DNA of 64,000 nucleotides from Flectobacillus roseus (GCF_030056665.1 NZ_JASHIG010000003.1); one strand, 5' to 3'. Shown: positions 9,497 through 18,803, counted from the first letter of the stretch. Numbers and translations: made by a program. The notes: generated by a model not told the origin, from the sequence alone.

Positions 9497-10597
9497 ATGA
9501 AAAAGCATATAAAGTATCTTTCAATTCTTGCAATCTCAACTTTGGCTACTGCTTGTAGCTCTTCTCAGGCTGATAACGAATCAAAGGCAGAAGATCAACC
9601 TTTTGAACTATCGCAACGACTAAAGCAAGAATTGAGCTTGGCACCAGCTACGCTAGAGCCTATTCAAACACAATTGCAGTTGACAGGCAAAGTAATGCCC
9701 TATGAAGATAAACAAGTAAAAGTATCTCCTTTAGTAGATGGCGTTATCGAAAAAATCCATGCCAATCTAGGTGATTTTGTTAATAAAGGACAAACACTTG
9801 CGGTAGTTCACTCATCGGAGGTGGCAGATGTTGAAAACCAAACAGTAGGTGCAACCTCTGATTTGTTATCAGCTCAAAAGAATTTGCAAGTACAAAAGGA
9901 TATGTACAAGGCGGGTTTGGCATCTGAAAAAGACGTGACTTTTGCTCAAAACGATGTGTTGAAAGCCCAAGGTTCATTGAAACGCGCTAATGAAGTATCT
10001 AGTATTTATAGTGTAAAAAATGCGTTTTACACCCTAAAAGCGCCAATTTCAGGTTATGTAATCGAAAAAAATAATGCTATTTCTGATAAAATGTCCTTCC
10101 ACGAAGGTGAAACGGGAGCATTTTTCACTATCGCAGACTTATCGCAGATTCAAGTGGTGGCAAATGTGTATGAAGCAGATATTGCCAAAGTACATGTGGG
10201 TTCTCAGGTACAAGTAAAATTGATTTCTTATCCAGATAAGGTTATCAAAGGGGTAGTAAACAAAATGAGTAACGCCCTAGATCCTGAAACACGTACCTTA
10301 CAGGTTCGTATCAATATGCCAAATCCTGGCTTTTTGATGAAACCAGAAATGTTTGCGCAGGTAGACGTAAGTTATAGCTCGTCAGACAGAAGCATTGCGA
10401 TTCCATCGTCGGCGGTCATTTTTGATCAAAACAAAAACTTTGTGATTGTTTATAAGGATGCTAAGCATTTGGAGGTAAGAGAAATCCAGATTGCAAAACA
10501 AAACTCTACGAAGACTTATGTGATTTCAGGGTTGAAAGAGGGTGAAAATGTAATGAACAAAAACCAATTGTTGGTGTACAACGCTTTGGTAAACTAA
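9497..10597 (+). CDS. RND efflux periplasmic adaptor (CusB/CzcB-like) lipoprotein
   Basis: 366 residues. The signal ends LATAC, giving a lipidated Cys20. The family domains follow in order: a barrel-sandwich/lipoyl half (VSPLVDGVIEKIHANLGDFV, about residues 76-95), a helical hairpin (about 110-165), the second lipoyl half (LKAPISGYVIEKNNAI), a beta-barrel domain and a membrane-proximal domain ending at Asn366. It bridges the inner-membrane pump and the TolC-like channel in the periplasm. It lies between those two genes in the same direction, with gaps of 19 and 96 bases. There is no N-terminal His-rich metal-binding extension of the kind seen in some CzcB proteins. Confidence 0.93.
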   Translation: MKKHIKYLSILAISTLATACSSSQADNESKAEDQPFELSQRLKQELSLAPATLEPIQTQLQLTGKVMPYEDKQVKVSPLVDGVIEKIHANLGDFVNKGQTLAVVHSSEVADVENQTVGATSDLLSAQKNLQVQKDMYKAGLASEKDVTFAQNDVLKAQGSLKRANEVSSIYSVKNAFYTLKAPISGYVIEKNNAISDKMSFHEGETGAFFTIADLSQIQVVANVYEADIAKVHVGSQVQVKLISYPDKVIKGVVNKMSNALDPETRTLQVRINMPNPGFLMKPEMFAQVDVSYSSSDRSIAIPSSAVIFDQNKNFVIVYKDAKHLEVREIQIAKQNSTKTYVISGLKEGENVMNKNQLLVYNALVN

Positions 10598-10693
10598 TTC
10601 GCGAAGTAAAGAATAGTGTTTTTCGACTGAAAAGTACTACTCAACCTATGCTAAAATTGTTCAAAACAGTATTCTTATAAATCACTCATTCGA

Positions 10694-13600
10694 ATGAAAA
10701 AGCTATTAGCGTTATCGCTCAAATATAAATTTGCAGTATTCTTTTTTACTGCTGTAGTAGTGATTGGAGGTATCTCAAGTTTTATCAATACCCCAATCGA
10801 CGCCTTTCCTGATGTTACCAATACTCAGGTTACTATTATTACTCAATGGTCTGGACGTAGTGCCGAGGAGATTGAAAAGTTTGTAACTGCTCCGCTCGAA
10901 ATCTCGATGAACGGGGTACAAAAGAAAACCACTGTTCGTTCTACAACCCTATTTGGCTTGTCGGTTGTAGTGGTGATGTTTGACGATGGTGTCGACAATA
11001 ACTTCGCTCGTATTCAGGTAAACAATGCCTTGATGGGCGTTGAACTTCCTGATGGCGTTGAGCCTGAAGTGCAGCCGCCATATGGCCCAACAGGCGAAAT
11101 CTTCCGCTATACCCTAGAAGGTAAAGGAATGACCTCTCGCCGTTTTAAAGAAATCCAAGACTGGGTAATTGACCGAAATTTGCGCTCAGTACCGGGTGTA
11201 GCAGATATTGTAAGTTTTGGTGGTGAAGTAAAAACGTATGAAATTAGTGTAAATCCTAATTTGCTTCAAGACTATAAAATTACACCCTTAGACGTATTTA
11301 CGGCTGTTGAGAAAAGTAATATCAATGTTGGAGGTGATGTGATTACCAAAAACAATCAAGCCTACGTAGTTCGTGGTATTGGTTTATTGAAAAATATCCA
11401 AGACATTCAAAATATCTTGGTCGATAATATCAATGGTGTACCTGTTTATGTAAAAACTGTGGCAACCGTAACAGAGTCGGCTTTACCTCGTTTGGGACAA
11501 GTGGGAAGAGGTAATGATAATGATGCTGTTGAGGGTATCGTTGTAATGCGTAAAGGAGAAAACCCTTCGGAAGTAATTCAAAATCTGAATTTGAAAGTAG
11601 AGGAGTTAAACTCAAAAATTCTTCCAAATGGAGTAAAGATTAAAACGTTTTATAATCGCCAAACGCTCCTGAATTTTTGTATCGAAACCGTAACTCACAA
11701 CCTTATCGAAGGGATTGTTTTGGTAACCCTAATCGTATTGATTTTCTTGGCTGACTGGCGTGCATCATTGATTGTATCGATGATTATTCCTTTGGCTTTG
11801 CTATTTGCTTTTTGCTGTCTGAAGCTTCTCGGAATGAATGTGAACCTACTTTCGTTAGGTGCCGTAGACTTCGGGATTATTATTGATGGTACCGTAGTGG
11901 TAGTCGAAGGTCTGATTGTAGTGTTAGCTCATCAAGCGGAGCATGTGGGAATGGAACGCTTTAATAAATTGGCTAAAATGTCAATCATCAAGCGTACTGG
12001 TACAAGTATGGGTAAGGCGATTTTTACTTCAAAAATCATTATCTTGATTGCATTGTTGCCCATTTTCGCATTCCAAAAAGTAGAAGGTAAAATGTTTACC
12101 CCATTGGCATGGACATTAGGTTCGGCCTTGTTGGGTGCATTGATTTTTACCTTAACATTGGTGCCAGTAATGGTGAGTATTTTGATGAATAAAAATGTGA
12201 AAGAGAAGAGTAACTTCTTAGTAGATGCTGTGATGAAGTACTCTATGAAGCTTTTCAATTACTGTTTTTCACACAAAAAATTTACTTTCATTACCACAGG
12301 TATTATCACAGTTGTTGGTTTTTGGACTTTGACCATTCATGGTACAGAATTCTTGCCACAGCTTAATGAGGGGTCTATCTATGTGCGTGCTACGATGCCT
12401 CGTAGTATCAGTTTGGACGAATCTGTGCGCTATGCCAACGATATTCGTAAGGTATTTGAAGGCTTCCCTGAAGTTCGTCAGGTATTGTCACAAGCTGGTC
12501 GCCCGAACGATGGTACTGACCCAACTGGTTTTTATAACGTTGAATTTCACGTAGATATTTACCCGCAAAAAGAATGGGCTAGTAAGCTTACCAAAGCGCA
12601 ACTGATTGAGAAAATGGAAAACAAATTGAGCATTTTCCAAGGAGTTGTATTTGGTTTCTCACAACCAATTATGGATAACGTAGAAGAAGCGGTATCAGGG
12701 GTAAAAGGTTCTATTGCCGTAAAAATCTACGGTAACGATTTTGACTTTTTGGAAGGTGAAGCCGAAAAAGTAGAAAAGGTTTTGCGTCATGTAAAAGGTA
12801 TCGAAGATTTGGGAATTATTCGTAACCTCGGTCAACCAGAATTGCATATTGAGCTCGACCAACAAAAAATGAACTTCTATGGTGTACAAACAGCCGATGC
12901 CGATGCCGTAGTAGCCATGGCAATTGGTGGTCAAACTGCCAGTCAACTGTACGAAGGCGAACGCAAATTTGATATTCGTGTGCGTTTCCAATCGGAGTTC
13001 CGTAAGTCAGAACAAGAAATTCGCAACTTGATGGTGCCTTCGATGAGCGGAACCAAAATACCTATTAAGCAAATTGCCGAAGTAAAAACGTTGACAGGCC
13101 CAAGCTTGATTTTCCGTGAAGACACCAAGCGTTTTATCGCTGTAAAATTCTCTGTTCGTGGTCGTGACATGGGTAGCACCATTGCCGAAGCACAACAGGA
13201 AGTGAAAAAAGTCATTCCTAACCTACCAAAAGGATATGACATGAAATGGAAAGGTGATTTCGAAAACCAGCAACGCGCTTCTAAACGTTTGGCACAAGTA
13301 GTTCCTATTTCGATGATTGCGATTTTCTTTATCCTATATGTAATGTTCGGAAGCTTGAGAGATGCAGGCTTGGTATTCTCCAACGTGCCATTTGCGATTA
13401 TTGGTGGTTCGGTAGCCTTGCTAGTGACGCATACCAATTTCAGTATTTCGGCGGGTATTGGTTTTATCGCTCTATTCGGTATTTGTATCCAAAATGGGGT
13501 AATTATGATAGAAGTATTTAAGGAAAATCTCCATAAGAAAATGTCACTGCTCGACTCGATTACCGAAGGTGTAAAATCGAGGGTTCGTCCGGTAATGATG

Positions 13601-13771
13601 ACCGCTATGATGGGTATTTTTGGGATGTTGCCTGCAGCCACTTCCTCAGGTATCGGTTCGGAATCTCAAAAACCATTAGCTATTGTAGTAATTGGTGGGA
13701 TGATTGGCGCAACAATTTTGACGCTCTTTATTTTCCCATTATTCTACGAAAGAGTGTATAGAAATAAATAG
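10694..13771 (+). CDS. CzcA/CusA-type heavy-metal RND efflux pump
   Basis: 1025 residues, the family length. Twelve membrane segments are expected. The N-terminal one is followed by the HME signature DAFPDVTNTQVTIITQW, and the protein has two large periplasmic loops. TM4 carries DFGIIIDGTVVVVEG, which supplies the acidic proton-relay residues Asp392, Asp398 and Glu405 typical of cobalt/zinc/cadmium exporters; copper/silver pumps have a different motif here. The motif ends VEG where most relatives have VEN. The pump uses the proton gradient to drive metal ions out through the adaptor and channel encoded just upstream. The metal cannot be settled from sequence. A terminator hairpin follows 90 bases after the stop. 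Confidence 0.95.
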   Translation: MKKLLALSLKYKFAVFFFTAVVVIGGISSFINTPIDAFPDVTNTQVTIITQWSGRSAEEIEKFVTAPLEISMNGVQKKTTVRSTTLFGLSVVVVMFDDGVDNNFARIQVNNALMGVELPDGVEPEVQPPYGPTGEIFRYTLEGKGMTSRRFKEIQDWVIDRNLRSVPGVADIVSFGGEVKTYEISVNPNLLQDYKITPLDVFTAVEKSNINVGGDVITKNNQAYVVRGIGLLKNIQDIQNILVDNINGVPVYVKTVATVTESALPRLGQVGRGNDNDAVEGIVVMRKGENPSEVIQNLNLKVEELNSKILPNGVKIKTFYNRQTLLNFCIETVTHNLIEGIVLVTLIVLIFLADWRASLIVSMIIPLALLFAFCCLKLLGMNVNLLSLGAVDFGIIIDGTVVVVEGLIVVLAHQAEHVGMERFNKLAKMSIIKRTGTSMGKAIFTSKIIILIALLPIFAFQKVEGKMFTPLAWTLGSALLGALIFTLTLVPVMVSILMNKNVKEKSNFLVDAVMKYSMKLFNYCFSHKKFTFITTGIITVVGFWTLTIHGTEFLPQLNEGSIYVRATMPRSISLDESVRYANDIRKVFEGFPEVRQVLSQAGRPNDGTDPTGFYNVEFHVDIYPQKEWASKLTKAQLIEKMENKLSIFQGVVFGFSQPIMDNVEEAVSGVKGSIAVKIYGNDFDFLEGEAEKVEKVLRHVKGIEDLGIIRNLGQPELHIELDQQKMNFYGVQTADADAVVAMAIGGQTASQLYEGERKFDIRVRFQSEFRKSEQEIRNLMVPSMSGTKIPIKQIAEVKTLTGPSLIFREDTKRFIAVKFSVRGRDMGSTIAEAQQEVKKVIPNLPKGYDMKWKGDFENQQRASKRLAQVVPISMIAIFFILYVMFGSLRDAGLVFSNVPFAIIGGSVALLVTHTNFSISAGIGFIALFGICIQNGVIMIEVFKENLHKKMSLLDSITEGVKSRVRPVMMTAMMGIFGMLPAATSSGIGSESQKPLAIVVIGGMIGATILTLFIFPLFYERVYRNK

Positions 13772-13860
13772 AAGTGAGAAAAGGATACAATTTCCTAATT
13801 CTCCTAAAAATATAACAAGCGATTTAGCTTAAAGAGTAAATAATCTATTTGTCTGTTTAG

Positions 13861-13900
13861 AATCGCTGCCGGCAATGCTGGCAGTGATTTTTCTTTTTTA
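13861..13900 (+). terminator. Rho-independent terminator of the efflux operon
   Basis: Stem AATCGCTGCC / GGCAGTGATT with one G-T pair and a 9-base loop, followed by a run of T (TTTTTCTTTTTT). It lies 90 bases after the pump stop codon. Confidence 0.85.
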
Positions 13901-13925
13901 CAAAACAATATTCCTTTAAAAACTC

Positions 13926-13933
13926 TAATTTTG
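13926..13933 (+). promoter_or_regulatory. Candidate -7 element upstream of mutS
   Basis: TAATTTTG matches TAnnTTTG and lies just after the efflux-operon terminator. It would give a 5' leader of roughly 170 bases. There is no well-placed -33 TTTG, so confidence is low. The rest of the spacer to 14113 shows nothing else. Confidence 0.3.
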
Positions 13934-14113
13934 TAAGCTTGAATAGGAAATGGTTGTAGACCTCAGACTGTATTAGGACAATAAATCAGATAAAACATAG
14001 TGCAGTGCGTGCGTATCTACTTACAAGCTATTCTTGATTAGTAAATTATGAAACTTTGGGTATCCTAATACTCAATAGCATTCCCAAAATCTAGCAATTA
14101 CATCAATACCATA

Positions 14114-16783
14114 ATGGCAAGACCTTCTAAAAATACAGATACAGACCATAAACCCGCTAAAAAAGCAACCGAAACACCTCTTTCGAAACAATATAATCAA
14201 ATTAAAGCCAAATATCCCGGAGCCTTATTGCTGTTTAGGGTAGGGGATTTTTATGAAACTTTTGGAGAGGATGCTGTAACAGCTTCCAAAATTTTAGGTA
14301 TTGTTTTGACTCGTCGCAACAATGGGACTGCCGATGACCAATTGGCAGGATTTCCACACCACTCATTAGATACTTACTTGCCAAAGTTGGTGCGTGCGGG
14401 GCAACGTGTGGCTATTTGTGACCAATTAGAAGATCCTGCTTCTGCCAAAGGAATTGTAAAACGTGGTGTTACTGAACTAGTTACCCCAGGGGTGTCCTTC
14501 AACGACAATGTACTTGATGTAAAGCAAAATAACTATTTGGCTTCTATTTCTTTTGCAGGGTTTTCGAAAGATGTTATTGGTATTTCTTTCTTGGATGTAT
14601 CAACAGGTGAGTTTTTGTGTTCACAAGGCAATTCGGCATATATCGAAAAACTTTTACAAAGTTTTATGCCTTCGGAGGTACTATATTGTAAAAAATACCG
14701 TCAGGAGTTTACACAACTCTTTGGTGATAAGTTCAACACTTTTGCTTTGGAAGAATGGGTGTTTACCTATGATTTCGCTTATCCTTTGTTGATTAATCAT
14801 TTCAAAACCAATTCATTAAAAGGCTTTGGTGTTGAAACACTCAATGAAGGTATTATTGCCGCAGGTGTTATCCTCCATTATTTGGCCGAAACCGAGCACC
14901 GTGAAGTTGGACATATTGTACGCATCAACCGTTTGGAGGAGGACAAATATGTATGGCTGGATAAATTTACCATTCGCAACCTTGAGCTTGTTCATCCCCA
15001 ACAAGAAGGTGGTGTCCCTTTGATTAATATCATCGATCAAACCCATACGCCAATGGGTGCACGCTTGTTACGCAAGTGGTTGGTATTGCCTCTCAAAGAA
15101 AAATCTTTGATTCAGGAAAGATTAAATACCGTCGCATTTTTCAAAAAACACCTTGAGCTTAGAGAAACCTTACAACAGCATTTGAAGCAAATTGGTGATT
15201 TGGAACGTTTGATTTCGAAAGTTGCGGTGCGTCGTATCAATCCTCGCGAGATGTTGCAATTGAAAAAAGCCTTAGCGCATATCGACCCTATTAAAGGACA
15301 TATCCAAGAAGCGCTTTTGGATTTTGGTAACGACCTAGGCGCTGACGTTCTCAGACGCTATTCTGACCAACTGAATCCTTGCCATTTTTTACTAGAAAAA
15401 ATCCAGAAGGAACTCCGTGACGAAGTACCTATTGTGACCAATCAGGGAAATATGATCCGTGAGGGCGTCGATTCGGATTTAGATGCCTTGCTAAAGGTGG
15501 CTTATTCAGGAAAAGATTTCTTGATTCAGTTACAAAATCGTGAAATAGAACGCACTGGTATTACTTCACTTAAGATTTCTTTTAATAAGGTATTTGGGTA
15601 TTATTTGGAAGTAACCAATTCGCATAAAGATAAAGTACCTATCGACTGGATTCGTAAGCAAACCTTGGTAAATGCTGAGCGCTATATTACGCCAGAATTA
15701 AAGGAGTATGAGGAAACAATCTTAGGAGCAGAGGATAAAATTTTTGTTATCGAACAACGTATTTTCAATGATTTGGTAAACGTAGCCAATGAATATGTCT
15801 TGCAAATTCAACAAAATGCAAGAATGATTGCAGTGTTGGACGTATTAACCAATTTTGCGAAAGTTGCGGAAAAAAATAACTACGCTCAACCTATCGTTAC
15901 CGACGCAAAAGTATTGGAAATCAAGGAAGGTCGCCACCCTGTTATTGAACAGCAATTACCATTGGGTGAAACTTATGTACCAAATGATTTGCATTTGGAC
16001 GATGCCGAGCAACAAATTATTATCATCACGGGTCCAAACATGGCGGGTAAGTCTGCCTTGTTGCGCCAAACAGCCTTGATTGTGTTGATGGCACAAATTG
16101 GTTGTTTCGTTCCAGCCCAAGCCGCCGAAATCGGGATTGTCGATAAGGTATTTACCCGTGTAGGAGCAAGTGATAACTTGAGCAAAGGGGAATCTACATT
16201 TATGGTCGAAATGACTGAAACGGCTAGTATTTTGAATAACCTATCGGATAGAAGCTTAGTTTTGATGGACGAAATTGGACGTGGAACAAGTACATACGAT
16301 GGAGTTTCGATCGCTTGGGCGATTGCCGAATATTTGCATAATCACTCGCATTTCAGACCAAAAACGCTATTTGCTACACACTATCATGAACTCAATGAGT
16401 TGACCACAGATTTTAAACGTATCAAAAACTTTAATGTTTCGGTAAAAGAAGTGGGAAACAAAATTATCTTTATGCGTAAGTTGATGGAAGGTGGTTCTGA
16501 GCATAGTTTTGGTATTCACGTGGCGCAATTGGCAGGTATGCCTGTAAGTGTAGTGCATCGAGCCAATGAAATCTTGGCAGAATTGGAGCGTAACCGTTCG
16601 AAAGAACAACATCGTACAGCCATCAAGGAGATGCCAAAACAGAATTATCAAATGAATATTTTTGAGGCAAGTAATCCAAAACTTGAGAAGATTCAAGAAG
16701 CACTGAAGAAATTGGATGTCAATACACTTTCACCAATCGAAGCCTTGTTGAAATTAAATGAATTCAAAAAGATGCTTGAATAA
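14114..16783 (+). CDS. mutS: DNA mismatch repair protein MutS
   Basis: 889 residues. Domain I carries the mismatch-probing stretch LLFRVGDFYETFGEDA, whose Phe-x-Glu (FYE) inserts at the mismatch. The connector, lever and clamp domains follow. The ATPase has Walker A GPNMAGKS starting near residue 640, Walker B LVLMDEIGRGTSTYDG, and the family signature ATHYHELNEL. MutS recognises base mismatches and small loops and recruits MutL. The N-terminal 25 residues (ARPSKNTDTDHKPAKKATET) are a polar extension common in this phylum. The C-terminal helix-turn-helix dimerisation tail is present (NTLSPIEALLKLNEFKKML). It appears to be transcribed alone. Confidence 0.98.
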   Translation: MARPSKNTDTDHKPAKKATETPLSKQYNQIKAKYPGALLLFRVGDFYETFGEDAVTASKILGIVLTRRNNGTADDQLAGFPHHSLDTYLPKLVRAGQRVAICDQLEDPASAKGIVKRGVTELVTPGVSFNDNVLDVKQNNYLASISFAGFSKDVIGISFLDVSTGEFLCSQGNSAYIEKLLQSFMPSEVLYCKKYRQEFTQLFGDKFNTFALEEWVFTYDFAYPLLINHFKTNSLKGFGVETLNEGIIAAGVILHYLAETEHREVGHIVRINRLEEDKYVWLDKFTIRNLELVHPQQEGGVPLINIIDQTHTPMGARLLRKWLVLPLKEKSLIQERLNTVAFFKKHLELRETLQQHLKQIGDLERLISKVAVRRINPREMLQLKKALAHIDPIKGHIQEALLDFGNDLGADVLRRYSDQLNPCHFLLEKIQKELRDEVPIVTNQGNMIREGVDSDLDALLKVAYSGKDFLIQLQNREIERTGITSLKISFNKVFGYYLEVTNSHKDKVPIDWIRKQTLVNAERYITPELKEYEETILGAEDKIFVIEQRIFNDLVNVANEYVLQIQQNARMIAVLDVLTNFAKVAEKNNYAQPIVTDAKVLEIKEGRHPVIEQQLPLGETYVPNDLHLDDAEQQIIIITGPNMAGKSALLRQTALIVLMAQIGCFVPAQAAEIGIVDKVFTRVGASDNLSKGESTFMVEMTETASILNNLSDRSLVLMDEIGRGTSTYDGVSIAWAIAEYLHNHSHFRPKTLFATHYHELNELTTDFKRIKNFNVSVKEVGNKIIFMRKLMEGGSEHSFGIHVAQLAGMPVSVVHRANEILAELERNRSKEQHRTAIKEMPKQNYQMNIFEASNPKLEKIQEALKKLDVNTLSPIEALLKLNEFKKMLE

Positions 16784-16810
16784 ATTGTGCGTTAGGAAAC
16801 AGTCGTTCCT

Positions 16811-17134
16811 GATTGAGTGGGTGAGTGAATGAGCGATTTAGTGATTATTTTAATTAACGGTCAAGGTACTTCATCATTACCTAGTTCGAGACTTAGTCTC
16901 GGACTAACTTTTGCTTCAGTTTATAAACTGTATAAAAATAAGTTCAAGACTAAATCATGAACTAGTAACATCTTAGCAGTTAATCAAAAAGGCATTCGAA
17001 ATTGGTTTTTCGAATGCCTTTTTGATACTATATTTCAGTATGAAACCTCTTTAGACGCAAAGCATTGCGTCTCTACTGCGAGAATACAAATTTTAACATA
17101 ATCACTCATTCACACAATCGCTAAATCACTCAAT
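16811..17134. repeat. Inverted-repeat intergenic element, copy B
   Basis: The left end GAGTGAATGAGCGATTTAGT then GATTATTTTAA pairs with a right end TTTTAACATAATCACTCATT then CACACAATCGCTAAATCACT. Inside are an ATCAAAAAG...CTTTTTGAT hairpin and the GACGCAAAGCATTGCGTCTCT palindrome-like module plus ACTGCGAGAATA, in the same order as copy A. An additional inverted pair around 16880-16970 (AGTTCGAGACTTAG / CTAAATCATGAACT) makes this copy longer. There is no gene in it. Confidence 0.7.
16984..17027. terminator. Hairpin terminator within repeat copy B
   Basis: Arms ATCAAAAAGGCATTCGAAA / TTTCGAATGCCTTTTTGAT pair without mismatch around a short loop. The A-rich and T-rich outer stem can act as a terminator for mutS. 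The outer bases match the hairpins at 6201-6250 and 56090-56135, while the inner bases differ in a complementary way. Confidence 0.7.
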
Positions 17135-17201
17135 ATGGTACATTAATAGACAATTTCAAAACAAACCACATCGTTAGTTTTAAAAACAACCCCACAAAAC
17201 T

Positions 17202-17777
17202 ATGCTTAAATACACATTAATTTTGCTTTTCTCTATCTTTCAAATCACACAATCCAATGCTCAAAGTATTATCGTTTGGAGCGGAGAAAGTCCATTGAAA
17301 ATCAGTGATTTTATGGCAAAATCTCCTTCGAATAGTGGCAATTTGTATGGTTGCCAAGCTAGTTGCAGTATCGATTTTGGGTTTCGTATGAGTGCCGCTT
17401 CATTTATGTTGACCAAAAATTTTAATAATAAAGTCAAAGCCGTTTTTACGAGAAATACTTCTTACTTGGTTGCCAATACGGAGGAGCAAAAACAGCAGTT
17501 AGTTGCTTATTCGCAATGTATTTTTGATGTGACCGAACTGTATGCTCGCAAATTTAGAAAGCGCCTTTTTGAAGAAAAGAAAGCATTTTCCAATAGCGAG
17601 TTTTATGCCAATGCACAAGAAGAACTCCAGAAAGAGCTTCAAGCACGCGAAAACTATATTCAGACGGCAACGAAGTTGGGCCAAAACACCGAAGAATTGA
17701 CTAAAATCAGAACCCAAGTACTAGCCGAAATCGCTGAACTTTCTGATTATTGTTACGATTGCAAGCCCAAGAAATAG
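17202..17777 (+). CDS. Secreted DUF922-like protein lacking the zinc motif
   Basis: 191 residues with a signal peptide (to ITQSNAQS). The mature part opens IIVWSGESPLKISDFMAKSP, resembling the W-x(n)-PLTWxDF opening of DUF922, a family of putative secreted zinc proteases in Bacteroidota. As I remember the family, its HExxH motif lies in a stretch like LxHEQxHFDxxEIYARKLRK. The matching stretch here is LVAYSQCIFDVTELYARKFRKR (residues 100-121, shown with its conserved tail), so His, Glu and His are replaced by Tyr103, Ser104 and Ile107. It should therefore be catalytically dead or not a protease. The C-terminal half is helical with a closing CYDC pair. No operon partner is evident. Confidence 0.65.
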   Translation: MLKYTLILLFSIFQITQSNAQSIIVWSGESPLKISDFMAKSPSNSGNLYGCQASCSIDFGFRMSAASFMLTKNFNNKVKAVFTRNTSYLVANTEEQKQQLVAYSQCIFDVTELYARKFRKRLFEEKKAFSNSEFYANAQEELQKELQARENYIQTATKLGQNTEELTKIRTQVLAEIAELSDYCYDCKPKK

Positions 17778-17881
17778 TTGAGACGCCATATCGCAGGAGG
17801 TGCAATGCCTTGCGTCTCCTCCGAAACACACCTTCATAAATTTTTCATACTGATTTAAACCGAGGTAAAGCTCGAAAAACG

Positions 17882-17889
17882 TAAATTTG
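17882..17889 (+). promoter_or_regulatory. Candidate -7 element for the RMND1-like gene
   Basis: TAAATTTG matches TAnnTTTG and lies 37 bases before the ATG at 17927. A -33 TTTG at the right distance is not seen. Confidence 0.4.
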
Positions 17890-17926
17890 AGCTAGGCAAA
17901 TACGTAAAGCCTCAAATTATACTCGT

Positions 17927-18703
17927 ATGAAAATCGACGCATACCAAATATCCGAAGTCTTTAACCTCAAGAAGTTTAAACAAGACTATGCCAGTGAACC
18001 CTCCCTTTTCAACAATTCCGAACTATTCTATAAGCGCGAAGACGATACCTATATCTATTTATTGAGTTATGGGGTGGTAGTTTTTGCGGGTGTGGGTGAT
18101 TTGGAAAAAAGTGAATTTTTGAAATTTATCAAAAACTACGCTGAAGGATTGATTGAAGAAAAGTTTGAAGACGATTTTATTGTCCAAACCGACCCTTCAA
18201 TTTCGGTGGTGCTCAAGCATAATTCTATTACTGTTTCAGAACTAACCGATGACTCTATCCGCATCATCATGCTCAATATTGGTCAGTCTGTGGCATTGGA
18301 TTATTATGAGGCCTTGACGTATAAAATTGCTACGAGCACCAAGCAAATGACCGACGAATTAGAGCATCACGGGCGTCTCAAAAGCTCGCAAAGTGAACTC
18401 CTGAAATTTATTGGCAAAACTATCAATATCAAAAACAGTATTATCGATAACCTCTACATCTTCGACTCACCCGAAGAAGCTTGGGAAAACGAGCATTTAG
18501 AGCGCATTGACAAAGGCTTGAAAAAGACCTTCGACCTCAAAATGCGTTACCAAGATATAGAATACAAACTCAAAATCGTTCAAGAAAACTTAACCCTTTT
18601 CATGGAGCTAGTTCAAAACCGAGAAAGCACTCGTCTCGAATGGGTTATCATTATCTTGATTTTGATAGAAGTGTTTGATTTGATATTTACGAAGATATTT
18701 TAA
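17927..18703 (+). CDS. RMND1/Sif2-family (DUF155) membrane-anchored protein
   Basis: 258 residues. The protein matches the RMD1/YagE (DUF155) pattern. An N-terminal mixed alpha/beta half contains YIYLLSYGVVVFAGVGD. A helical half contains the diagnostic STKQMTDELEHHGRLKSSQS (about residues 138-157), then the DSPEEAWENEHLERI stretch, and a C-terminal membrane helix (LEWVIIILILIEVFDLIF). Eukaryotic relatives are mitochondrial inner-membrane proteins needed for mitochondrial translation; the bacterial role is not established. It has its own -7 word and terminator, so it is probably a single-gene unit, separate from the cassette that follows. Confidence 0.88.
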   Translation: MKIDAYQISEVFNLKKFKQDYASEPSLFNNSELFYKREDDTYIYLLSYGVVVFAGVGDLEKSEFLKFIKNYAEGLIEEKFEDDFIVQTDPSISVVLKHNSITVSELTDDSIRIIMLNIGQSVALDYYEALTYKIATSTKQMTDELEHHGRLKSSQSELLKFIGKTINIKNSIIDNLYIFDSPEEAWENEHLERIDKGLKKTFDLKMRYQDIEYKLKIVQENLTLFMELVQNRESTRLEWVIIILILIEVFDLIFTKIF

Positions 18704-18721
18704 CGATATAAAAAGCAAAGT

Positions 18722-18758
18722 AAAAAGGGACAAAGTGTTTAAGTGCTTTGTCCCTTTT
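18722..18758 (+). terminator. Terminator after the RMND1-like gene
   Basis: Perfect 13-base stem AAAAGGGACAAAG / CTTTGTCCCTTTT with a 10-base loop, followed by a T-rich stretch. It insulates the next cassette from upstream transcription. Confidence 0.85.
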
Positions 18759-18773
18759 GATTTTGTAAGGTTA

Positions 18774-18803
18774 TTGACCGTATAATAAGCATTATTAATT
18801 TTG
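18774..18803 (+). promoter_or_regulatory. Promoter of the Hsp70-helicase cassette
   Basis: A -33 TTG (18774-18776, in ATTG), a 19-base spacer and a perfect -7 TAATTTTG (18796-18803) fit the Bacteroidota housekeeping promoter. The leader to the ATG at 18874 would be about 60 bases. It lies directly after the upstream terminator. Confidence 0.6.

Noticed and set aside
12943..13641. 232-codon minus-strand frame inside the RND pump gene
   Set aside because: A shadow of a well-supported 1025-residue gene in the opposite strand.
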